This document shows, piece by piece, positions 51,866 to 60,879 of a stretch of DNA of 64,000 nucleotides; the stretch's first letter is position 1, and every line of letters begins with the position of its first letter. The stretch is from assembly GCA_022360095.1 (NCBI GenBank), contig JAKSDK010001090.1, positions 1-64,000 of the forward strand. Direction: 5' to 3'. The DNA is from Phycisphaerales bacterium (GTDB lineage: Bacteria; Planctomycetota; Phycisphaerae; UBA1845; UTPLA1). A program made the position numbers and the translations under genes. Below the pieces are notes generated by a model. It did no database searches, was not told where the DNA came from, and was given only the letters and a program-made list of their open reading frames with translations.

Positions 51866-53005
51866 TTAGTACGCCTCAATGTTACGACTCAGCTGCTGAT
51901 CTTCCGCACCGGAGTTCGACTCCGACATGCCTGCCGAATCGAGATATGCTTGAAACTCCGCATACTGGGCACGCAAGTGGTTCGGCATCTCCTCGAAACA
52001 ATGATAGAACGGCTCCGTCAGGTCGGGCTTGAAGGCCTCGGCCCGGGCGACGGCGGCGGAAATCTCCGCGGAGATCTCCTCTTCCAGCGCGTCGCGCGAT
52101 TTCTCATCCAGCAATCCCTTTTTCTTCATGTATTTCCAAAACCGTGCGAGCGGATCTTTCGGCTTCCAGTGCTCGACTTCCTCTTCGGAGCGATATTTCT
52201 TCGGGTCGTCGGCCGTGGTGTGGACGCCGAGGCGATAGGTCACGGCCTCGATCAGCGTCGGGCCCTCGCCCTCGCGAGCTTTGTCGATCGCTTCCCGTGT
52301 GGCCACGACCATGGCCAGGATGTCGTTGCCGTCGACTTGTATACCGTTGATCCCGTAGGCGATGGCCTTTTGGGCCAGGGTTTGGGAGACCGTTTGCTTG
52401 TCCCGAGGAAGCGAGATGGCCCAATGATTGTTTTGGACGATCAGCACCATCGGTGCGCCGAACGTCGCGGCACAGTTGAGCCCTTCATGGAAATCGCCTT
52501 CGCTTGTGCCGCCGTCGCCGACGAACGTGACGCAGACGTGGTCCTCCTTGCGAAGCTTGCAGCCCCAGGCGATGCCGGCGCCGTATTGCACCTGCGAGGC
52601 GACCGGGACACAGATCGGCAAATCGCGCAGCCCTTCGGGGGGCGACGCGCCTTCCTCGTTACCACCCCACCAGAGCATCAACTTTTCGATCGGCCAACCG
52701 CGATAGATCATCGCGCTCGGCTCGCGGAACGACGGGACGAACCAGTCGTCCTGCCGCATGGCAAAGGCCGGTCCCAACGAAGCGGCCTCCTGGCCGAGCG
52801 CCGGTCCGTAGGTGCCGATGCGTCCCTGGCGTTGCAGGCGGAGCATCCGCTCGTCGTATCGTCTTCCGAGCAGCATGGCCCGGAACAGCTTGAGCAGGTC
52901 CTTGTCGCTGATCTTCGGATCAAGCTTGGCGTCCACATTTCCATTGGGCTCGAGGATGGAAAGGGACTCGACATAATTCTCAAGTTTGATTTTTCCGCGG
53001 GGCAC
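51866..53005 (-). CDS. 2-oxoacid dehydrogenase E1 alpha subunit
   Basis: A 379-residue protein. I take GTG 53005, five bases after AAAGGAG, rather than the upstream TTG at 53029. Thiamine diphosphate binding is shown by GDGGTSEGDFHEGLN with the NNHWAI Mg2+ ligand segment, and the two phosphorylation-loop-like regions are present (YRLGVHTTADDPKKYR). Pyruvate or branched-chain 2-oxoacids are likely substrates. It is the first gene of the operon with E1 beta and E2. Confidence 0.9.
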   Translation of the reverse strand: MPRGKIKLENYVESLSILEPNGNVDAKLDPKISDKDLLKLFRAMLLGRRYDERMLRLQRQGRIGTYGPALGQEAASLGPAFAMRQDDWFVPSFREPSAMIYRGWPIEKLMLWWGGNEEGASPPEGLRDLPICVPVASQVQYGAGIAWGCKLRKEDHVCVTFVGDGGTSEGDFHEGLNCAATFGAPMVLIVQNNHWAISLPRDKQTVSQTLAQKAIAYGINGIQVDGNDILAMVVATREAIDKAREGEGPTLIEAVTYRLGVHTTADDPKKYRSEEEVEHWKPKDPLARFWKYMKKKGLLDEKSRDALEEEISAEISAAVARAEAFKPDLTEPFYHCFEEMPNHLRAQYAEFQAYLDSAGMSESNSGAEDQQLSRNIEAY

Positions 53006-53238
53006 GGAGACTCCTTTCGACAGAATCAATCAGGCCGCTTTTTTTCCACACCGTCACTGCGAGTTAATTTATTCTAGTCGAGAAATTCGGAATGCGAAAC
53101 CTTGCGGGATTTGATGCGCCGGGGCGGTTTATGCAATTGTGAATTAGAGTTTCGGGTTTGGCCGGTGCGCATGATATCGAATATGCGGCCGGTTGGCAAA
53201 TGTTTGTGGGGGCTCAGTGGGGCGTTAAGGACGGCGTG

Positions 53239-53676
53239 TCATCGACCCATCGTTCTGATCTTTTCTCGAACCTCTTCAGGTCTTAAACCCAGGTTCATCA
53301 GCAGCAGGTAGGCGAGACTCTCTTTTTCGCGCAGAAGACCCAAGAGCAGATGTTCCGTATCGATCGACTCGTCGTTGAACTCCGCCGTCTCTTCGATCGC
53401 GTAGTCGATCGCCTTCCTGGCCAGCAGTGTCGTCGGGAGCATGCTCCTCGTTTTTGTCCATTCGGGCTCTGACTTGACCAGCTTCTCAAGTTCATGTCGG
53501 ACCTTTTGCGGTTCGACCCCAAGGTCCTTAAGCACCCGGGCTCCGATACCGGAGCCTTGGCTGATCAATCCCAAAAGAATGTGCTCGGTCCCCAGGTGGC
53601 TGCACTTGGAATTCAGAGCCTCCTGGTTTGCCAGGCCCATCACTTCCATGGCGTGATCCGTGAAACTTTTGTACAT
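53239..53676 (-). CDS. Stand-alone Clp N-terminal-domain protein
   Basis: A 145-residue protein consisting only of two Clp-N repeats (FTDHAMEVMGLANQEALNSK with LGTEHILLGLI, then RKAIDYAIEETAEFNDESI with DTEHLLLGLLREKE). There is no AAA+ domain and no downstream continuation: 53238 to 52.99 kb is non-coding. Such proteins may bind substrates or adaptors of a ClpC-like ATPase. It lies upstream of the E1 alpha gene, 234 bases away. Confidence 0.75.
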   Translation of the reverse strand: MYKSFTDHAMEVMGLANQEALNSKCSHLGTEHILLGLISQGSGIGARVLKDLGVEPQKVRHELEKLVKSEPEWTKTRSMLPTTLLARKAIDYAIEETAEFNDESIDTEHLLLGLLREKESLAYLLLMNLGLRPEEVREKIRTMGR

Positions 53677-53987
53677 AGGATTCTCTCAGGGCTTCATCGA
53701 ACGGGCATCGGCCGACGATATCTTTCGGGTTTTGGATTCATGTGTATTCATGGTCCCCCTCGTTTGGTCGCACAACGACATAGGGATGCGTGGGGCAAAC
53801 AATTCGTCTGACTGACATTAATAGTCGCGTATCCAGTGCTTGCGCAACGCGTTTTTTGCTTGCGTGTTCTTGCGCCGGGGCAGTGCTGGTTCCCGAAGCA
53901 CAAATGACGAGGGGAGGGATTGTGAATCGCACGCGTGGGCGAGAAGGGGAGTGCGCGCGCGGAAACGTGGCGGGGATGGTGTGGGGC

Positions 53988-54012
53988 AAAACCCCGGGCA
54001 ACGCCCGGGGTT
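53988..54012 (-). terminator. Terminator of the HEAT-like gene (palindromic)
   Basis: On the minus strand, AACCCCGGGC, a GTT loop and GCCCGGGGTT form a 10-base-pair stem followed by TTTT. It lies 124 bases past the 3' end of the HEAT-like gene. The core is identical to the hairpin at 57766-57784. The surrounding 53677-54135 interval otherwise shows no convincing gene. Confidence 0.6.
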
Positions 54013-54135
54013 CGAGGGGAGGGATGGCAGTGTTTGATGGGGGTGTGCGACGCTGTGGAGGTTTTGTATGTCCCATTGTGTCCGTTGCTTCGGTTTCAGC
54101 AGTGGGTTTGATCGGATGAGTGAGAGGGAGGGATG

Positions 54136-55386
54136 TCAGCGGCCCTGCTGGCGCAGCCAGAGGCGCCAGGCATCCATGTCGAAGCCGAAGTTCTGGCCGG
54201 TGATCGCGATCAACGCTTCCTGGACCTCGGTGCGGTGGATCGAAACAATCTGATCCTCATAATGCGAGACCGAGCCGATCATGGTGCTCGTGCCCAGGAC
54301 GCCGATGGAGGTGGGTTGATATCGTAGCAGACGACGGCCGTGGGCGACACGGCGGTAGCCGCCGAAGGTGGAATAGATGTCGCCGATTGAGACCATGCGG
54401 GAGACGCGGACGCTTCGGCGCGTTTCCTTCGACAGGACGTTGATCAAATCGTCGACGGCGACGCCGGCCTTCAGGATGCCGAGTGCGGTGGCGGCGTTGC
54501 GGAGGATGTGCTCCTCCTTGCTGCCTAAAGCATCTCGCAGTCGTGCGATGACGCGGTCGTCGTTACGAGAGATCAGCTCGATCGCCGCCGCCTTGCGGAC
54601 AGTTTCCGACGGGTCGAGCAAGGTGATCACCAGGAGGTTCATCGTGGCCTCGTCTTCGTCAAACTGAGAGAGGACCTCGACCAGCACATGGCGCGTGGCC
54701 GTCTTGCCGGTGCTCAGGACGCCGGTCAGCGCAGGCAGAGCGAGCGGATCACGGATGGCCAGCAGTTGTTCACGGCCTTTGCGGAATTTTTCCGTGCGCG
54801 GGCCGCGCTTCTTGCCGTCCATGCGCGACCGATGGATCGCCTTGATCTTGACGAACCAGTCGGTGATCAGATCGCGGATCAGCTTTTCTTCTTCGCGCTG
54901 CTGTCGTCGCGCGGCAAGCTCCTCGGGCGTCGGCGCGTTCGGTGAGGGTTTCTTGATCCATTTGCCTTTGTCGTTTTTGATGTAGTCGAGCAGTTTTCGG
55001 GCCTGGGCGTGATCGGGATCGAGTTCGATCACCTTTTCCAATTCGTCGAGTCGTTCGGGGCCCAGGTTCTGCTGTCCACACCATTGGGCGAGTTTGTAGT
55101 GGCCCTCGGCAGTGTTGGGGCAGTTTTTGAGTTTCTTGGCGTAGCGCTGCCAGGGACATTTCTTTTTCTTGATTTTGGCGACGGTATCTTTTTCAACGTT
55201 GACGATGCCGATGAGCGTGCGAACGCGGTAGGACTCGCCCTGGTCTTCCAGGATCTCAACTTCGATGGTCTCTCCGTTTTTCATGTGGAAGATGTCGCCG
55301 CGCGCGAACGGCGAAGACAACACCAGGCAGGCGCCGACGAATGGCAGAACCGTAGACGCTCGAATTCGTAATCGTGGAGGGATCAT
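54136..55386 (-). CDS. Secreted HEAT-repeat-like protein
   Basis: A 416-residue protein. ATG 55386 is preferred; an upstream frame would extend 47 residues through the mqnD end without a site. A signal peptide (residues 1-30, ending FARG) precedes a short beta domain (IFHMKNGETIEVEILEDQGE) and a TPR/helical region (near 80-120). HEAT/Armadillo-like helices follow (ALPALTGVLSTGKTATRHVL, SETVRKAAAIELISRNDDRV, HILRNAATALGILKAGVAVD). A conserved C-terminal part contains FDMDAWRLWLRQQGR. It is probably a scaffold in the periplasm. Confidence 0.6.
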   Translation of the reverse strand: MIPPRLRIRASTVLPFVGACLVLSSPFARGDIFHMKNGETIEVEILEDQGESYRVRTLIGIVNVEKDTVAKIKKKKCPWQRYAKKLKNCPNTAEGHYKLAQWCGQQNLGPERLDELEKVIELDPDHAQARKLLDYIKNDKGKWIKKPSPNAPTPEELAARRQQREEEKLIRDLITDWFVKIKAIHRSRMDGKKRGPRTEKFRKGREQLLAIRDPLALPALTGVLSTGKTATRHVLVEVLSQFDEDEATMNLLVITLLDPSETVRKAAAIELISRNDDRVIARLRDALGSKEEHILRNAATALGILKAGVAVDDLINVLSKETRRSVRVSRMVSIGDIYSTFGGYRRVAHGRRLLRYQPTSIGVLGTSTMIGSVSHYEDQIVSIHRTEVQEALIAITGQNFGFDMDAWRLWLRQQGR

Positions 55387-55415
55387 GTACTCATTATAGG
55401 CTTGGGGCGGTCGAG

Positions 55416-56279
55416 TTACCCGATAAACTCGATTTCGCCGGGGTTGGGGACCAGTCCGGCCTCGTGCGCCTTTGCGAGCAGTTCTTTCACGGCCTTTCGG
55501 CCGCGTTCGCCGTAATCGAGCGTCCATTTGTTGACGTACATCTCGACGAACTGGTCCGTGAGATCGGTGTCGAGTCCGCGGCCGAACTGGAGGGCGTAGT
55601 CAATGGCCTCCTTGCGATGTTCAAGGCTGTATTCGATCGAGGCCTTGAGGAGCCCGGCGACTTCTCGCATGGGTTCCGGACCGAGGTCGCGACGGATGAC
55701 GTTGCCGCCGAGAGGCAGCGGCAGACCGGTTTGTTCTCCCCACCATTCGGCGACATCGACGACTTTGTGAAGTCCCTGGCGCTGGTAGGTGAGCTGGGCC
55801 TCGTGAATAATCAGACCGGCGTCCACATCGCCGTTGGCCACCGCATCGGGGATTTCGTCGAACATCACGACGCGATGATCGAATCGGCCTTTTCCGAGGC
55901 AAAGGTTCAATGCGAGGAATGCCGTGGTGCGTTCGCCCGGGACAGCGATGGTTTTGCCTTTCAGGTCTTCGAGCGTGCAGGGTTCGCGCGTGATGACCAT
56001 GGGGCCGTAGCCGTCGCCCATGCTGCATCCGCAGGCGAGGAGCGCGTATTTACCGCACACATAGGGGTAGGAATGGATGGAAATCGCGGAGACCTCGAGC
56101 TCGCCGGTTTCGGCGCGTCGGTTGAGCGATTCGATGTCGGCCATCTCATGAGTGAAGTGATATCGGCCCGTGTCGATCATGTCTCGGGCCAATGCATAGA
56201 ACATGAAGGCATCGTCCGGGTCCGGCGAATGACCGACGCGGATGGTGACCGAATCTTGAGTGATGTTTTGTGAATCCAT
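55416..56279 (-). CDS. mqnD: 1,4-dihydroxy-6-naphthoate synthase
   Basis: A 287-residue protein matching MqnD of the futalosine menaquinone route: GHSPDPDDAFMFYALARDMI, then ADIESLNRRAETGELEVSAI with the SIHSYPYVCGKYALLACGCS region, and TAFLALNLCLGKGRFDHRVV. It converts cyclic dehypoxanthine futalosine to 1,4-dihydroxy-6-naphthoate. It stands alone here; no other mqn gene is in the window. Its 3' end is 30 bases from the start of the HEAT-like gene. Confidence 0.85.
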   Translation of the reverse strand: MDSQNITQDSVTIRVGHSPDPDDAFMFYALARDMIDTGRYHFTHEMADIESLNRRAETGELEVSAISIHSYPYVCGKYALLACGCSMGDGYGPMVITREPCTLEDLKGKTIAVPGERTTAFLALNLCLGKGRFDHRVVMFDEIPDAVANGDVDAGLIIHEAQLTYQRQGLHKVVDVAEWWGEQTGLPLPLGGNVIRRDLGPEPMREVAGLLKASIEYSLEHRKEAIDYALQFGRGLDTDLTDQFVEMYVNKWTLDYGERGRKAVKELLAKAHEAGLVPNPGEIEFIG

Positions 56280-56306
56280 GGTGTGTTCGCCCTTGAGGCC
56301 GGTCTG

Positions 56307-56885
56307 CTATTTTCGTTGCCGATAGAGCGATTTGTCGATGATGGCGGCCATGGCCTGGGTGTTCAGGTCGCCGCCGAGGAATTCGTTGATCCTCGGAATG
56401 TTGTCGCTCGCGTTCTTCAGCATCTCATTGTAGTCGATTTCGACGAGGGCGACGTTGTCCATCTCATCCATTTTTTTCAAGACCTGTTGGACGTGCATCC
56501 CCAGCATTTTGCCCATTTCGTCATCGCCGGGACCGTCCTGCTTGTGTGTGCCGCGCCGGATGAGCATCTCCTTTTGCGAAGCGAGGATTTCCTCCATGCG
56601 GCGGCGCATGAAAATGATCTTGTAGGAATACTCGGGCGGAAGGTCCAGAAGAAGCTGCGAGATCATCTTAACAACCTTGCCCTTGGCATCTTGCAGCCAG
56701 GCTCGGTCTTCCTTGATCTTCTTGACTCGTTCAAACTCGTAATAGCCTTTGGGGTTGTCTTCATCAGCAACTCGGATACCGTCCGTCAACGTGGCAACTC
56801 CACCGGCCTCGAGCATCATCATCATCATCGAGGTTCCGCTTCGGGGCAGTCCTGAAACAATTGTGACCGTGTCGTTTCGATTCAT
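56307..56885 (-). CDS. Sulfotransferase-like P-loop protein
   Basis: A 192-residue protein from ATG 56885; an earlier in-frame ATG would add 36 residues without a good site. The N-terminus carries the PAPS-binding P-loop pattern VTIVSGLPRSGTSMMMMMLE, and a later YKIIFMRRRMEEILASQKEM matches the conserved Arg-containing 'kii.l.RdP..i..S' region. It is shorter than typical sulfotransferases. The acceptor is unknown. Confidence 0.6.
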   Translation of the reverse strand: MNRNDTVTIVSGLPRSGTSMMMMMLEAGGVATLTDGIRVADEDNPKGYYEFERVKKIKEDRAWLQDAKGKVVKMISQLLLDLPPEYSYKIIFMRRRMEEILASQKEMLIRRGTHKQDGPGDDEMGKMLGMHVQQVLKKMDEMDNVALVEIDYNEMLKNASDNIPRINEFLGGDLNTQAMAAIIDKSLYRQRK

Positions 56886-57079
56886 AAGGCCTGGCATCAT
56901 AAAGGAAAGTGAGGGACTCACGCAAAGGTCCTCGGCGGCGGGTCGGGCCGAGAATCTCGGTCCTTGCGACGGACGCGAATCCATTCCTGTCATCCTGCAC
57001 GGCGACGGCGTATCCGACGATTCCGTCGCGCATTATTCGCGGAAATCCGTTATGATTCGTCTCGAGGAGAGAACTTGAC

Positions 57080-57706
57080 ATGTCTGATGATCACGATCCG
57101 ATGACGCCTCGACAGGTGATCCCGGTGGCCCAACCCCTTCAAAACGAGCACGGGCATTCCGGGCTGCAAGACGCCGACGTCGAGACCTTGACCTATGCCC
57201 ACGGATACGGGACGGGCGGCGTCCTTTGGCGGGAGGGCAACCTGCTGGTGATGGGCAAGGGGGCGCAACTGCCGACCCGATGCGTCAAATGCAACGCACC
57301 GTCGGAGGGGCGACCGCTGAAGCGTAAGATGTATTGGCATCATCCGGGCTGGTACCTGTTGATTCTGGTCGGCCTGTTGATCTACGTCGTCGTGGCGCTA
57401 TGCATCCGGAAGTCTGTGGTTGTCCACGCCGGGCTTTGCGCGAAACATCGAGCGAAAAGACGCTGGGTGATCCTCGCAAGCTGGCTGATCGGCTTGAGTT
57501 TTATTCCGTTGGGTTGGGTCGCGATCGAGTTTGATCAGCCTCTGTTCATCATCGTGGGAATCCTGAACCTGCTTGTCGGCCCGATCATTTTCATCGCGGC
57601 CGGTCAGGTCGTTACGCCGTCCCGCATTGACGATCATTACGCCTGGATCAAGGGTGTGTGTCCTTCTTATCTTTCCGCTTTGCCGCCGACCGTACCGGGG
57701 GGATGA
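57080..57706 (+). CDS. Membrane protein with a zinc-ribbon-like N-terminus
   Basis: A 208-residue protein from ATG 57080. Residues about 67-76 (RCVKCNAPSEG) look like half of a zinc ribbon. Hydrophobic segments follow near 90-110 (GWYLLILVGLLIYVVVALCI), 127-147 (WVILASWLIGLSFIPLGWVA) and 153-175 (LFIIVGILNLLVGPIIFIAA). Between them lies HAGLCAKHRAKRRW, where Cys/His may complete the metal site. No named family was recognised. Confidence 0.55.
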   Translation: MSDDHDPMTPRQVIPVAQPLQNEHGHSGLQDADVETLTYAHGYGTGGVLWREGNLLVMGKGAQLPTRCVKCNAPSEGRPLKRKMYWHHPGWYLLILVGLLIYVVVALCIRKSVVVHAGLCAKHRAKRRWVILASWLIGLSFIPLGWVAIEFDQPLFIIVGILNLLVGPIIFIAAGQVVTPSRIDDHYAWIKGVCPSYLSALPPTVPGG

Positions 57707-57765
57707 TCTGATCGGCGTTGGTCGTTCATGATTTTGCAATGCATCAATTGATTTCACGCTCAAGA

Positions 57766-57789
57766 CCCCGGGCGTTGCCCGGGGCTTTT
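57766..57789 (+). terminator. Terminator (palindromic) after the 57080 gene
   Basis: CCCCGGGC, a GTT loop and GCCCGGGG (57766-57784) form an 8-base-pair stem, followed by CTTTT. It lies 60 bases after the stop of the membrane protein gene and reads rightwards. The core is identical to the hairpin at 53992-54010 on the other strand. Confidence 0.6.
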
Positions 57790-57891
57790 GGGGTGGCATT
57801 TTCTCAAGTTTAATTCTTCGCGGGCTGAGTTGCAGCCTTGATTTCTTTCATTCTAATTCGTCGGTTCATTGTTCGTGGGATCGTTTTCGGA

Positions 57892-58200
57892 TTAATTCGC
57901 GTCGGTTTCATAGCGTGTGCCGTACGGCACTGGAAACGGTGGACCGGGAACTTTCTTGTTTTCGAGTGGACAACTCAAAGGCCGACAAGCCTGCATGCAG
58001 CCCCGATACGTTTGGCAAAGCCATGGACCGCTCATCGTTTGTATGACTGAATCACAGCAAGCTCTTCTTAGGGGATGACCGCAATGGGAACAGTAATTCG
58101 AGGCGTGACAGGTATGCTTGATCGGTTTCTTTAAGACGGTGCAGCCATTCGTCCCGGCGAGGGCGAACAGGAGAATGAGAGTTGCTACGATTTGCTTCAT
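57892..58200 (-). CDS. Small cysteine-rich lipoprotein
   Basis: A 102-residue protein. Signal: MKQIVATLILLFALAGTNGC, lipobox with Cys at 20. The mature part is Cys/His-rich (HTCHASNYCSHCGHPLRRAC, CQTYRGCMQACRPLSC), with ten or so cysteines, suggesting metal binding or disulphides. It lies 17 bases upstream of the start of nothing and downstream of the VIT/VWA gene end, so it may form part of that transcription unit on the same strand. The function is unknown. Confidence 0.5.
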   Translation of the reverse strand: MKQIVATLILLFALAGTNGCTVLKKPIKHTCHASNYCSHCGHPLRRACCDSVIQTMSGPWLCQTYRGCMQACRPLSCPLENKKVPGPPFPVPYGTRYETDAN

Positions 58201-58216
58201 CGGAACTTCTCTTCGC

Positions 58217-60328
58217 TTATTCCGTCACCGTCGTCTCATAGCGCACTCCGTCAGGCATCGGCACGGGCACCTTGACCGACGTGCCGAAGTTTCCGGCGGT
58301 TTTACTGAGCGAATCGACGGCGACGAAGGCGGTGTACTGTGACATCAGGCCGTACTCGAGGGCCACTTGTTTGATTTCGCCGGGCAACTCGCTCCCACCT
58401 TCGTAGGTGCTGCGATCGGCAAGGTCGGCAATCTTGGTTCGTGCCCAAACGGAGGGCAGGGCCCGATGCTTGCCAGTACGGTCGATCGGTATTCGCAGGT
58501 CACGGGCATGGTCGCCGACGGTGCCTGTGATACGGACATCTCCGCTCGCCCGGCCGCGGTACCGGCCTGTGATGATGACGGGTCGGCCGACGAACAGGTC
58601 CGGAATTTTCGAGGGAAAGACTTCGGAGACGTGCAAACCGCCCCAGTCGATGGCGATGTCGGTCATCGCAGGATGGCTAATCCGTTCGAAGAAACGGTCC
58701 ATGATGGGGGCGGCGCTGTCGTCCAATGAAAGATGTGCCACGGCGCCTCGGCCGAGCTTGGCCATGCGATCGAGCAGATATCGGTTTGGCGAGGAGCCGA
58801 CGCCGAAGCTGAAGATGCGAGAGGCGCCCAGGCGACGATGGACCTCGCCGAGGATCTGCATTTCGTTGCCGATGTAGCCGTCGGTCATGAAGGAGACGAA
58901 ACGGAGACGACGAGGGTCATGCGGAAAATCGAGTGCGGCTTTCACGCCTTCGATTGCCATCGTGCCGCCGCTGCCGCGAAGGTCGCGGACATAGCGCCGG
59001 CCTTTGCGAAGATTCGACGAGGTCGCCCGCAGAGGAGTCCGGCCGAGCTGTGAGGCGTTGTTCGAGAAGCGAATGACTTGGAAGGTGTCGTCGGGTTCCA
59101 GGTGTTTCAGCGCCCGGTCAATGGCGGTTTTGGCTTGATCGATCGGATGGCCCCTCATACTGCCGCTACAGTCGAGGACGAAAATCATCTCCATTGGTTT
59201 TCGTTGGAGGGCGCGCAGGTTCTCGGGGGGATAGAGCATGAGCGTGAAATAGCCGCCTTGGTCGGCTTCGTGTGTGAGCAGGGCGGTCTTGATTTGTTTG
59301 CCGGCGACTTTGTATCGAAGAACGAAATCCTTGTTGGGGATGACGTCGTTTCGGCTCAGCCGCACTTCGGTCTGATTGCCCGATGGTCTCTTGACGTTCA
59401 CGACGTGGCTGGTGCATTTCACTTCTTCGACCTTGACGCCGGCGTCGATGTTGACGGCGAGGGAAATGTCGTGCCCACTGCGCTCGTGAGGCTTGAGGTA
59501 TTGGACTTCCGTCCTTTGACCGGAGCGGCCGTGCTGACCGCGGGCGACGGCGCCGATGCCGTCGGTGCTGCCCGGCGGATTGAAGCGTGGGCCGACGACC
59601 ATGGGAAAGACGTACTCGTACCAGCCGTCCTTGTAGGCGAGGGTATGAAAATATTTGATGTTGATGTCGATGTTTTTGCCCGGTTCGATGTTGGCGACTT
59701 TTTGCGTGAAGACGTTGGCGCGTTCCTGTGTGAGTAGTGAGGCGACGTGACCCTGTCGCCGTGCCTCCTTGTAGATTTTTTCCGCCTCCTCGCGTTCCCG
59801 GATGATGCCGCGGATGCGACGGTCGCCGACCGTCATAAGAAATTCGTTGACGGCGGCGTTCTGCGGCAGCGGGAAGAGATAAACGGCTTCGATCTTGCTG
59901 GCATAGGGATTCGTGTAGTGCTGTGTGACGTCAACGGTGGCGATGTAGGCGCTGATCTGCGCCTGAACGTTCGTATGTTTTAAAGGAACGGGAACTTGTT
60001 TTTCCTCTCCCGGCAGCACCGCGAGTAACGCACCGCAACCGGGGGCGTCGTCATCGACGGCGGGTTCGTCGGGTCTTTGGATGATCCAGAGTTCTTCATC
60101 GGGGGATGGCATCGAGCCGGGGAGGGCGGCACGGTGCATTCTAGAAGCGTTTTTTGTGCCCACTCGGGATGCAGGACTCCCGAGATATTCCTTCTTAGTC
60201 GCGCCGGTGGAGGCTCCGCTGTCCATCAAATAGTAAGGCTGGGCGCAGGATGCAATAAATAATGCGATCGCAACTCCAGATCCAAGGAACAAGACGATCA
60301 CAATCAACATCTTCCTGGTCATAGTCAC
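58217..60328 (-). CDS. VIT and VWA domain lipoprotein
   Basis: A 703-residue protein. Signal peptide with lipobox-like IASC (Cys at 28). A VIT domain spans about residues 105-230 (AYIATVDVTQHYTNPYASKI, REEAEKIYKEARRQGHVASL). The VWA domain is near 375-560 with the MIDAS motif DCSGSMRG and later T and D ligands (GGTMAIEGVKAALDF). The C-terminal part is unknown. VIT/VWA proteins act in surface adhesion or matrix contacts. The ATG overlaps the cohesin-like gene stop by ATGA. Confidence 0.75.
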   Translation of the reverse strand: MTMTRKMLIVIVLFLGSGVAIALFIASCAQPYYLMDSGASTGATKKEYLGSPASRVGTKNASRMHRAALPGSMPSPDEELWIIQRPDEPAVDDDAPGCGALLAVLPGEEKQVPVPLKHTNVQAQISAYIATVDVTQHYTNPYASKIEAVYLFPLPQNAAVNEFLMTVGDRRIRGIIREREEAEKIYKEARRQGHVASLLTQERANVFTQKVANIEPGKNIDINIKYFHTLAYKDGWYEYVFPMVVGPRFNPPGSTDGIGAVARGQHGRSGQRTEVQYLKPHERSGHDISLAVNIDAGVKVEEVKCTSHVVNVKRPSGNQTEVRLSRNDVIPNKDFVLRYKVAGKQIKTALLTHEADQGGYFTLMLYPPENLRALQRKPMEMIFVLDCSGSMRGHPIDQAKTAIDRALKHLEPDDTFQVIRFSNNASQLGRTPLRATSSNLRKGRRYVRDLRGSGGTMAIEGVKAALDFPHDPRRLRFVSFMTDGYIGNEMQILGEVHRRLGASRIFSFGVGSSPNRYLLDRMAKLGRGAVAHLSLDDSAAPIMDRFFERISHPAMTDIAIDWGGLHVSEVFPSKIPDLFVGRPVIITGRYRGRASGDVRITGTVGDHARDLRIPIDRTGKHRALPSVWARTKIADLADRSTYEGGSELPGEIKQVALEYGLMSQYTAFVAVDSLSKTAGNFGTSVKVPVPMPDGVRYETTVTE

Positions 60329-60879
60329 TTCCCTTCTGCAACAGTGGCCGTCGCATCGAGCGTTTCGCCATTTTCAGAAGCGGCCACGATGAGTTGGACG
60401 GCGTAATTCGGAGTAAGTTCCCCGGTGATTTGAACATGAACTCGGGCGACGCGCGTTTTGCTCGTCGGCAGGTCGTCGCCGGTGTTGTAGGCGGCGATGA
60501 TAACGCGGTCTTCGTCGTGCAGGGCCTTGGGGTCGTAGTAAGGCGGCTTCTCGAACGCTTTATGTGCTCCACCCTCAACGCCGACGATTTTGACGTTTCC
60601 CTCTTTGACGGTCAGTTCGAATTGATAGGCTGCGAGTGAGGCGTCGCCGGAGTCAATGAACACATCGACGGCGGCGAAGCGAACGGGGGATTGATCCACA
60701 TCGTTTTGGGTCTGGGCATGGACCCATACTGTGCTGACCGACCCGAGGATGCAGACCGTCGTGACGAGAAGCGCGGCCGTCCGTCCCCCACTCTCAGAGA
60801 GGGTGGGGCACCTCTTGTTCCCGCCACGATCCTTGCTCTCCGAATTCCGGTCTAACCCGTTGGCGTGGTTTTTTTTCAT
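60325..60879 (-). CDS. Secreted cohesin-like protein
   Basis: A 184-residue protein with an N-terminal hydrophobic signal (residues about 34-54, AALLVTTVCILGSVSTVWVH) and a cytoplasmic basic end. The mature part (about 65-175) matches the cohesin-like beta-sandwich layout, with FAAVDVFIDSGDASLAAYQF, then ELTVKEGNVKIVGVEGG, a middle loop, and TRVARVHVQITGE near the end. It lies between a dockerin-bearing membrane protein and the VIT/VWA lipoprotein, with ATGA overlaps on both sides. The family call is by eye and needs structural comparison. Confidence 0.5.
   Translation of the reverse strand: MKKNHANGLDRNSESKDRGGNKRCPTLSESGGRTAALLVTTVCILGSVSTVWVHAQTQNDVDQSPVRFAAVDVFIDSGDASLAAYQFELTVKEGNVKIVGVEGGAHKAFEKPPYYDPKALHDEDRVIIAAYNTGDDLPTSKTRVARVHVQITGELTPNYAVQLIVAASENGETLDATATVAEGK

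Noticed and set aside
51845-53077. 410-residue + strand frame opposite the E1 alpha gene
   Set aside because: The thiamine diphosphate motif of E1 alpha on the minus strand shows which strand is real.
53790-54119. 109-residue + strand frame in the gap between the Clp-N and HEAT-like genes
   Set aside because: Irregular composition, no ribosome binding site, and it crosses the terminator palindrome.
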